34,172 nt of DNA, from positions 1 to 34,172 of the forward strand of contig CAUYUJ010009455.1 in the NCBI GenBank assembly GCA_963575745.1, written 5' to 3'. The position numbers and the translations under genes are program-made. The notes below the pieces were generated by a model that did no database searches, was not told the origin of the DNA, and was given only the letters and a program-made list of their open reading frames with translations. Below are positions 16,468 to 24,029 of the stretch, one piece after another. The DNA is from Prorocentrum cordatum. Its lineage: Eukaryota > Sar > Dinophyceae > Prorocentrales > Prorocentraceae. Each line of letters begins with the position of its first letter. The stretch's first letter is position 1.

Positions 16468-17496
16468 GTGTGGTCGTGCTGGGGTGTGGTCGTGCTGGGG
16501 TGTGGTCGTGCTGGGGGGGTGGTCGTGCTGGGGGGTGGTCGTGCTGGGGCGTGATCGTGCTGGGGCATGGTCGTGCTGGGGCGTGGTCGTGCTGGGGTGT
16601 GGTCGTGCTGTGGTGTGGTCGTGCTGGGGTGTGGTCGTGCTGGGGGGTGGTCGTGCTGGGGGGTGGTCGTGCTGGGGGGGTGGTCGTGCTGGGAGGTGGT
16701 CGTGCTGGGGAGTGGTCGTGCTGGGGCGTGGTCGTGCTGGGGCGTGATCGTGCTGGGGTGTGGTCGTGCTGTGGTGAGGTCGTGCTGGGGTGTGGTCGTG
16801 CTGGGGTGTGGTCTTGCTGGGGTGGGGCCGTGCTGGGGTGGGGTCGTGCTGGGGTGGGGTCCTGCTGGGGTGTGGTCGTGCTGGGGTGTGGTCGTGCTGG
16901 GGTGGGGTCGTGCTTGGGTGGGGTCGTGCTGGGGTGTGGTCGTTCTGGGGTGTGATCGTGCTGGGTGGTGTGGGGTGGGGTCGTGCTGGGGTGGGTCGTG
17001 CTGGGGTGTGGTCGTGCTGGGGTGTGGTCGTGTTGGGGTGTGGTCGTGCTGGGGGGTGGTCGTGCTGGGGGGTGGTCGTGCTGGGGGGTGGTCGTGCTGG
17101 GAGTGGTCGTGCTGGGGCGTGGTCGTGCTGGGGCGTGGTCGTGCTGGGGCGTGATCGTGCTGGGGTGTGGTCGTGCTGTGGTGAGGTCGTGCTGGGGTGT
17201 GGTCGTGCTGGGGTGTGGTCTTGCTGGGGTGGGGCCGTGCTGGGGTGGGGTCGTGCTGGGGTGGGGTCCTGCTGGGGTGTGGTCGTGCTGGGGTGTGGTG
17301 GGGTGGGGTCGTGCTGGGGTGTGGTCGTTCTGGGGTGTGATCGTGCTGGGGTGTGGTCGTGCTAGGGTGGGGTCGTGCTGGGGTGGGGTCGTGCTGGGGT
17401 GTGGTCGTGCTGGGGAGTGGTCGTGCTGGGGTGTGGTCGTGCTGGGGGTGGTCGTGCTGGGGGTGGTCGTGCTGGGGGGGTGGTCGTGCTGGGAGG
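16468..17496 (+). repeat. 16-bp minisatellite of arm III
   Basis: About 64 units. The diagnostic variant block (GCTGTGGTGAGGTCG, then GGTCTTGCTGGGG, then several GGTGGGG units) appears twice, at about 16768 and 17175, so about 400 bp inside the array was duplicated. Confidence 0.97.
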
Positions 17497-17743
17497 TGGT
17501 CCTCAGAATTCAGGTCCCCAGGAGAGGACAATCTATAACACAAAACAAGCGTTTCGCTCGAGACATCCTCACCATTTTCTGAAAAACAAGCGTTTCGCTC
17601 GAGACATCCTCAAATTTTAATTCGCCGGCCTCCTTCGACCTCGTTATTTATCAGGGAAAAAATTCGCCGGCCTCCTTCAAGCAGGCACCGGGGGATTAGG
17701 TTTACCAACTAAAAGAGAACCCTGGGCTCTTGCCCTTTCCGGG
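17497..17743 (+). repeat. Post-array spacer, repeats and C end of arm III
   Basis: A spacer containing CTCAGAATTCAGGTCCCC is shared with arms IV and V. Two AAGCGTTTCGCTCGAGACAT copies follow (about 17545 and 17588), then the C end with hairpin GGGC-TCTT-GCCC. Confidence 0.85.
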
Positions 17744-17745
17744 AA

Positions 17746-18318
17746 CATCTCATCATACTGATCATCTGAGAGCCTCTGGAGGAAAGCCGAGATGCCTCGT
17801 CCATTCAACCTACGGCAATCCCGTTTGCCTTTACCTTTTCCTTTGAAGCTCCTCCGTATCCTCCTCCTAACACGACGCACTGGTTTTCGTGTGAATCTCC
17901 TCCACCTCCGCTTTGCCTGTTGTAATAACAAGAACAGGTGTTCGGCACGCTGGTTGCCACCTTCAATTTGCATGATATCTGACCAATCTAAAGGTTCAAT
18001 ACCATCTGATGATATGGTGTCGGTGTCGGTGCCGGAGTCGAAACCGTCATTTCCTAGGTAGGTGGATACACCGTCGTTTAGGGGATTCGCATCACCCCAT
18101 AAGGAACGGTGTGGTTGAGGTTCTCTAGGAGGAGGGCTGGTTGCCCAGCTTGGTCGTGGTCGATCCCCTGTTAGTAGGGCAGTAGACTCTCCAAGATCGT
18201 CGGCCCATATGCTTGAGGGCCCGTTGCCGGGCTGAGCTTCAGTGGTTAAGGTAGTATAGAAATTTCCACTACCAGTTCCCCTTCCCCTTCCAAACACTGC
18301 TGCTATGTTTGAATAACC
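17746..18318 (-). CDS. Gag middle segment, acidic to basic
   Basis: The frame reads LLGGYSNIAAVFGRGRG, a Pro-rich stretch with hairpins 18219 (PGNGP) and 18136 (SWATS), an acidic part (DSGTDTDTISSDG), a helix (AEHLFLLLQQAKRRWRRF), the strongly basic RKPVRRVRRRIRRSFKGKGKGK, and FLQRLSDDQYDEM. This matches the centre of dinoflagellate copia-like Gag proteins as I know them. It is cut at the left by arm III and at the right by the 4.8 kb element, so it has neither start nor stop of its own. Confidence 0.8.
18136..18149 (-). repeat. Tetraloop hairpin 37: GCTGG, GCAA
   Basis: Perfect stem; encodes SWATS in Gag (phase 2). Confidence 0.9.
18219..18232 (-). repeat. Tetraloop hairpin 38: GCCCG, GCAA
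   Basis: Perfect stem, only copy of this stem; encodes PGNGP in Gag (phase 3). Confidence 0.9.
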
Positions 18319-18358
18319 ACCAAGCAATCGGGACCGAACCCACCGCGTCCTCCGAGGG
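18319..18358 (+). repeat. Left terminal inverted repeat of the 4.8 kb element
   Basis: Contains CGGGACCGAACCCACCGCG. Matches the right terminus at 36 of 40 positions. Confidence 0.85.
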
Positions 18359-18894
18359 TAGTCAGGGCTGGCTGCATCATGTGTTACGGTGTTGCTGTCA
18401 TGTAATGTTTGTGGCTGGTCCACAATGTACTACTGACGTCGCGCAGCGATGCAACAAAATGTGTTGTGTTGCGCGCTTTGCAGGCGTGTACCACTATAAG
18501 CGGTCCTCACGCATACCAGTGGTGAAGTAGGTATTGCAGTCAATGTCTGCAGCGCCGCCAGTGGCTTGCCCAAAATCGGGACTGACGGTGAAGGTACTTC
18601 TCATGCTAAGCTCAAGAGAATGCGCGTTGCAAATTGGGCATGACTTACATTGCCGCCCGTCCAAACGTCAAACTCGTTTTCTCTTAAGGGCGCAATTCTA
18701 CACGTTCACGGAAAAACTTCACGACGAACCCCACACATAGTCACCGATACCCACTCTTGCGACGACGCCAATCGTTTTTCAGAACGCAATTCGGATGCGA
18801 CACGCGCCAGCACATCGAACGTGAATGCGGACTCTGCCAAAACAAACCTTCCGTGCACCCCCCCTGGAGGCCACGAACCAGGCGAAGACTGCGC
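18359..18894. other. Unassigned stretch inside the 4.8 kb element
   Basis: About 540 bp of unique-looking sequence. I see no convincing reading frame, repeat or structural RNA. Confidence 0.4.
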
Positions 18895-19995
18895 TGACAT
18901 GGTCTGGGCGGCGGCGCGCGGCCTGTGCTACGAAGGCCTTCGGTGGAACTCCCCATAACTCCGCGAACCGCATGAAGAAAAAACTGCAATGGTTTGGGCG
19001 GCGGCAAGCGGCCTGTGCTTCAAAAGCCCTGTGGTGACGTTCTATGTGGGGCCACGAACCGTGTCAGGGCGTGCTGACATAGTCCACGTAGCGCAAAGCG
19101 GCCTGCGCCACAAAAGCCTTCGGCGGGGTGCCGCGTGGGGGCCCCGAGCTGCAAGAACTATATACTTAAATAGCCCAGCCAACGGCATGCGGCCTGCACC
19201 GGGACAAAAAACTTCGGCCGAGCTCCCCATGGGGCACCGAACTGCGCGAGGGGGGTGCTGGATTGGATTGGGCGGCGGCATGCAGCCAGTGCGACAGAAG
19301 CCTTCGGCGTAGCATCCTGAGGAGCAACGGGCCGCGTGAGAGAGTGCCGCACTGCTGTCGGTGGCGACGCGCGGCGCGCGCAACGCAAGCCTTCGGCGCA
19401 AACCCCCAAAAGGGCCACGGCGCGCGCAAGAATTGCGTTGAACATGTCTGGTCGGCGGCGCGGCCTGCGGAGCAAAAAAAAACGCGGCCGAACTTCCTAT
19501 GGCGCCACGAACGGCGTGAATAAAGACCTGAAGCAGTCTGGGCGGCGGCATGCGGCCCGCGCTACCAGAAGCTTCGGCGGGGCCCCCTTCGGGGCCACGA
19601 GCCGCGTGAATAAAGAACTCGGGTGGACTGGGCGGCGACGGGCGGCCTGCGCTACAAAGACCTTCGGTGGAACTCCCAATGGGGCCGCGAACTTTGCGAG
19701 GGGGGAACTGGAATTGTCTGGGCGTTGGCAAGTGGCCTGCGCTTCAAAGGCCTTCGGAATGCTATCCGATGGGGCCGCGAATCGAGCGAGGGGCCCGCTG
19801 ACGTGGTCTGGACGGGCGGCGCGCATCCTTTGCTACGAGAATGTTCGGCGCAACGCCCTTTCAGGAGCCGCGAACCGCGCGGGGTGCGCGCTGAATTGGC
19901 ATCGGGCAGAAGGGAGCGGCCCTTGCTACAGGGGCCTTCGGCGGAGCCCTATGGGGCCACGAATCGTTCGAGAGGTGCGCGGAAACTGCATTGGC
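18895..19995 (+). repeat. About 90-bp degenerate tandem array, block 1
   Basis: About twelve units. Each starts near TGGTCTGGGCGGCGGC, continues with a GCGGCCTGCGC core, CCTTCGGCGG, ATGGGGCCACGAACCGCGCG, and an A-rich end before the next TGG. Units differ by many substitutions and short indels. The period is close to 30 codons, so frames with a 30-residue repeat (ATKAFGG, GATNRARG) stay open in pieces on both strands, but they break often. Confidence 0.85.
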
Positions 19996-21229
19996 GGATA
20001 CTCCTAAGCGAAGACCGACCACACAGGAGAGAAGAGGATAGATGATGACGGACTGAAGCGGCCTGGAGGAGGAGGCGGTGGTAGAGGAGGGGGAAGGCAG
20101 GAGATGAGGCGCTCAGCGCTCCGGGCTCTCAACGAAGACCCAACGGACAGGAGGATTGAGAAAAAAACTACGGCCTCCAAAAGTTCCTTCACACTACTCT
20201 TCGATTGGTTAAAATGCCTCCGCGTCGTTCCCACGGCGTGCGAACGACGGCGCGAAGGCAAACGGAGTCCGCTGCAATGCAATCCCAGGGCTTCCAAAAC
20301 GGCCCATCGATCCCCATTGGGCGCCAGAGAGCCGCCAAGTCGCCAAGATGCCCACCGAAAGAAAAACACGAAATCCTAACATGGCACTGCTACAAGACTT
20401 CAAAACAGCTCCAGGACGGCCCACTGCAGGCCCCGCTCAGGCTCCACAAGCTCATTCTCGCGCACCCAGTGTGGCGTAATCTGGAGGCAACATACTCCCC
20501 CGCCCACACCCCGAACGACACGACAACTCTGGGACCCAAACAGCACTTTGGATCCCCAGTCGCAACAGAATCGAAGGCCCCAGGGGGCCCTGCCGAGCCC
20601 GTGCCAGGCCCCCCAGACATGTCCAAAACCACTGCCGAGGGGAGTCCGGACCCACCGCCGCGGGAGCGCCCATGGGGGCCGCGGTGGGTTCGGACTCCCC
20701 TCGGCAGTCTTCTCAGACGTGGAAAAAAACGATGCCGAGGGGAGTCCGGACCCACCGCGGGGGGGGGGGTCCGGACCCACCGCGGGCCCATGGGGGCCCT
20801 CGCGGAGCCTCCACTGGGCCCCCCCGCAAGCCCTCTGGCCCCCACCCTCAACCCTGCCCGCCGCTCCCGTCTCTGCCCCTCCCCCCCCTCCCTTCTGCTC
20901 CTGAGCCCCCCTCGTTGATCCTTCCTCCAGCGCCGTCCGCCCACAGTGTCAGCTCCGAGCCTCGCCAGAATATAGTGTGACTGGGAGGTGCTGCTCGCTC
21001 AAATGCTGAAAGACAGCGCAGTCCGAGCGCCAATCATCGGAGGCGCCCCTCGCCCGCATCATCCTTCCAGAAATGACCTCGGTCATCGCTCCTTCCCATC
21101 GCGCTGGTCCATTTGTCCGTTTCTTCCCTTCTGCCCCTCCAAAACAAAATAAACCTCGCGAAAAAAACCAACTATGTCTGAACGCAGCGCGAAACATTGA
21201 CAAGACCGCCCGACACATACGAGTCCGCA
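19996..21229. other. Non-coding centre of the 4.8 kb element
   Basis: Purine-rich 20020-20110, then G/C-rich sequence with the fold-back at 20634-20706 and C-rich 20800-20930. No gene was recognised; overlapping frames on both strands come from G/C richness. Confidence 0.5.
20634..20706. repeat. Fold-back with 25-bp arms
   Basis: GCCGAGGGGAGTCCGGACCC plus CACCGC at the left pairs with its complement at the right with one mismatch, around about 23 bases. Two further partial copies follow at about 20734 and 20771. The core CCGAACCCACCGCG is shared with the termini of the surrounding element. Confidence 0.75.
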
Positions 21230-22390
21230 TGCGAAATCTACCACAAGGGCCTTCGGTGGAGCCCCCCATGAAACCACCGACCGCGCGAAGACCGCGATGA
21301 AGTGGCATGGGCGGCGGCGAGCAGCCTGCGCCACAATATTCTTCGGTGGAACTCCGCATGGGCCCACGGACCGCGCGAGGCAACGCTGAATTGGCTGGGG
21401 ACGGCGGCATGCGGCAGGCGCTCCAAATTTGACGACTGAGCACGTGAGCAATGTTGCTGAAATGGTCTGGACGGCGCAATGCGACACGTGCCACAAACGC
21501 TTTCGGCGGGGTTCCGTATGGGGCCACGAACTGCGAGGGGTGTGTACTCAATGGTCTGGGCGGCGGCGTGCGGTTTGTGCCTGAAGACCTTTCAATGGAG
21601 TTTCCGAATGCGGCCGCAAATCGTGCGAGAACAGCTGAAGTGGTCCGGGCGGCGGCGCGCGGCCTGCGTCACAAGCGTCTTCGGCGGGGCCCTTTTTTAT
21701 GGCGCCACGAAACACATGACAAGCGACTTGAAATAGTCTGGGCGGCAACATGTGCCCTGTGCGACAAAACCCTTGGGGCGCTGCGTATGGGGCCGCGAAC
21801 CGCCCGATGGGCCTGCTGCAACGGTCTGCTCGGTGGCATGCGTCCAGTGCAAAACAAAAACATGCTGTAGACCTCCCCGGGGCTGCGCGAATCGCGTTCT
21901 GAATGAACTGACATGGCCTGGGCGGTGGCCAGCGGCCTATGCCACAAGGCATCAGGTGGCGTTCCCTATGGGGGCACGAAAGGCGCGGCGGGTGCGACGA
22001 CATGGCCTGGACGCGGCGCCAGGCCCGCGCCGCGGGGGTCGTCGATGAAAATCAATAAATATGGAGCCGCGAACCGCGAGATGGGCGGCCTCAAATAATC
22101 TGGGCCGCGGCGTGCGGCCTGTGCTCTGCGGGATTTCGGTTGAGCTCCTCATGGGGCCACGCAACCTGCGAACGTTGATCTAGAATGGTCGGGGAGGCGG
22201 CGCGCGACCACATCGCGTCGGCAGGGTTGCACATGGGGCCGCGAACCGCGCGATGGGCGCGCTAGAATTGTCGCGGCACCGGCGTGCGGTTTGCACCACG
22301 GGGACTTTCAACAACAAATCGCTCGGGGACAACGAACGATGCGCGGCGCGAGCGGCGCGCTGAAATTGCCGTGGCGCGGCCACAAAACGA
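21230..22390 (+). repeat. About 90-bp degenerate tandem array, block 2
   Basis: About twelve to thirteen more units of the block 1 repeat in the same orientation. One unit near 22007 has lost the CCTTCGG part and carries GTCGATGAAAATCAATAAAT instead. The blocks were probably one array split by the 19996-21229 sequence. Confidence 0.8.
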
Positions 22391-23087
22391 AGGCATCCCA
22401 CGCAATATAGAAGGGGATGGATGATGAGGAAACGAAGCGGAACGAACAAAAACAAAAACAGGAAGAGGAGGAGGAGGAGACGAAGAGGATAGGAGAGACA
22501 AACAAAAGGGATGAGGCGAAAAGCGCCGCGAATTCAAAGCGCAGACCTGACGCGCAGGAGGGCCGGGAACAAAAACGAAACAAATCGAGGGACACCCTCG
22601 ACCAGCGCGCGCGCGCCGCGCGCACGCCGGGCAAACCAGCGGCACGCCAAGCAAGCGAGGCGCAGCGGCCGCACCTGGCACAGCACACGCACGAAACGAA
22701 AGTCACACCAACATACAAGCCGCGCCAATCAGATAGCGGGATCACCCGCAAACGCGCGCGCATGATGCTGGCACCGCCCCTCGCTACAAGGAGCCTCCGA
22801 TCCGCGACGAGCGATCGCGAGGCCTCCAAAAGCACCTCGTACTAACTGTTTCTGGACAATGGTGTTGGTTCGGAACGGGGCCTGGCTCTGGAGGGCGAGC
22901 GCGGACACAAAATTCCCTGGCTAGCAGCGGCAGCAGTGAAAGCTGCCGAGCTCGCGCGCGCGCAACAAAAATCGACTGCGCGTGCGGACACGTTGGCATA
23001 CGCTGGTTCACCTCGCCTCTGCCAGTGCCCAACAGGGGGCTCTACGTGCGCCCGTCCAGGGCACGCCGCGGGCCACGGCCCTCGACG
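22391..23087. other. Unassigned right part of the 4.8 kb element
   Basis: A purine-rich run (AAACAAAAACAGG, GAGGAGGAGG, 22430-22500) followed by G/C-rich sequence with GCGC runs. No gene was recognised. Confidence 0.4.
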
Positions 23088-23127
23088 CCCTCCAAGGGCG
23101 CGGTGGGTTCGGTCCCGATTGGTTGGT
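23088..23127 (-). repeat. Right terminal inverted repeat of the 4.8 kb element
   Basis: Its complement begins ACCAACCAATCGGGACCGAA. In the plus strand it contains GGTGGGTTCGGTCCCGATT. Confidence 0.85.
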
Positions 23128-24029
23128 AAGCATTGAATGTTGCCAGGACACCGTTCTGACAAATGGCTTATCGAACGCATCCTCTCGCACAACTCGTCAT
23201 ACTGTTGTTGTGTTCGGGGCATTTGGTGGTTAAGTGGCTGCAAGAGTTGCATGGCTCTCTGGTTGCCGACGCCTAGGGCGCGGAATAGGATAGTAGTGAG
23301 CAATTGGAAGTTGGGAAGGTCAAGCCCCACCGACTGTGCCTCAAGACGGGCCATCTCGAACCGAGTGAGGGTTACATCGATTCGTTCTCCGTGAGGCACA
23401 TGAAAGTCGATGAGCTGTGTGCCTGAAGTGAGCTGGCGCTCATCTTCCAGGCGTTCGAACTTCATGCTTAAGAGGAACATGGTGTAGGTTACTGGGTCGG
23501 TGTGGACACCATCGATGTCCGCACCGTAGTTTATAATGTCAGGTGGTACCCTCATGGCGAGTGTCCTCGCTAGGCCACCCAGGCCGCGTTGTATGGCGGC
23601 TGCTTGGGCCTGTGGCGTCATGCGTCCGCTTGTGACGTTGAGCCACGCGTTGACCTCATAAACGTACTCGCGGAAAGGCACGTTGCCTTGAGGGTCCCAG
23701 TATGGGCCATGTGTTTGCCCATCGGCGCTGTTGTCTCCTCGGCGCATGTGTCCGATTGTCGCCCCCGGCGCAAACCAGATGATGGCGAAGATAACCAACC
23801 CAAGGCCGTGAAGATATGGGTGGTTATCAGGCGCGTTGCCGCGCTGGGGTAGCGCCTTGTCAAGTCTTCGAGGCGCTTTATCTTGCGGGTCTCCCCGCCT
23901 CTGCTTCAAGTGCTGCGCTCTTGACTCGTTGCCGAGCGGTTGGTAGTAGCGTAGTGATGAAGCGTATATGGTACCAATGTTGTTGTCTAGACGTCGTACC
24001 TCTCGTGTTGTTTCTTGCTCTTGAATTGA
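23128..24029 (-). CDS. Gag N-terminal capsid-like segment
   Basis: The frame runs from just after TGA 24030 to the 4.8 kb insertion. Early text is SIQEQETTREVRRLDNNIG with hairpins 23924 (LGNES), 23885 (RGDPQ) and 23831 (RGNAP). A hydrophobic stretch (LHGLGLVIFAIIWFAPGA) follows. The capsid-like part is FREYVYEVNAWLNVTSG, LGGLARTLAMRVPPDI, DPVTYTMFLLSMKF, ERIDVTLTRFEMARLEAQS and YDELCERMRSISHLSERCPG, all-helical, like other copia Gag proteins. It resumes at 18318. The hydrophobic stretch is unusual for Gag. Confidence 0.75.
23557..23570 (-). repeat. Tetraloop hairpin 39: GCGAG, GACA
   Basis: Perfect stem, loop not GNRA; encodes ARTLA in Gag (phase 1). Confidence 0.7.
23831..23844 (-). repeat. 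Tetraloop hairpin 40: GCGCG, GCAA
   Basis: Perfect stem; encodes RGNAP in Gag (phase 3). Confidence 0.9.
23885..23898 (-). repeat. Tetraloop hairpin 41: GCGGG, GAGA
   Basis: Perfect stem; encodes RGDPQ in Gag (phase 3). The next base is A, not C. Confidence 0.9.
23924..23937 (-). repeat. Tetraloop hairpin 42: GCTCG/CGAGT, GCAA
   Basis: Outer G-U wobble in sense RNA; encodes LGNES (phase 3) at the start of Gag. Confidence 0.75.

Larger units (their letters stand above)
16217..17745 (+). mobile_element. Arm element III, inserted in gag in antisense orientation
   Basis: A complete arm element of 1529 bp, from AACATGATGG to CCGGGAA. The D end has CCCGGAAAGGG at 16236-16246, the C end CCCTTTCCGGG at 17733-17743. 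Deleting exactly 16217-17745 joins the Gag codons ATG and TTT-TTC-GGG in frame, which argues for insertion without target duplication. A 5-bp AACAT direct repeat (16217-16221, 17744-17748) is the alternative, but removal on that basis shifts the frame. Confidence 0.9.
18319..23127. mobile_element. 4.8 kb non-autonomous element with 40-bp inverted termini
   Basis: The 40 bp at 18319-18358 (ACCAAGCAATCGGGACCGAA and the next 20 bases, to GAGGG) and the complement of 23088-23127 match at 36 of 40 positions. Gag coding text lies on both sides. No transposase motif was seen. The inside is mostly about 90-bp tandem repeats plus a G/C-rich fold-back. TTGAAT occurs just outside each end (18309-18314 and 23133-23138) and is a weak candidate target duplication, since four or five unexplained bases separate it from the termini. 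Confidence 0.75.

Noticed and set aside
16217-17745. Arm element III as a spliceosomal intron
   Set aside because: Its borders in gene sense do not give GT-AG or GC-AG ends, and the sister copy in the same gene is in the opposite orientation.
19336-20007. Plus-strand 223-residue frame over the 90-bp repeats, and similar minus-strand frames
   Set aside because: Repeat-derived, broken by frame changes between units, and no start or domain evidence.
23100-23120. GGTTCGGTCCC in the element terminus as a tRNA B box (SINE)
   Set aside because: It differs from the GGTTCGANTCC consensus, no A box lies upstream, and it belongs to a terminal inverted repeat.
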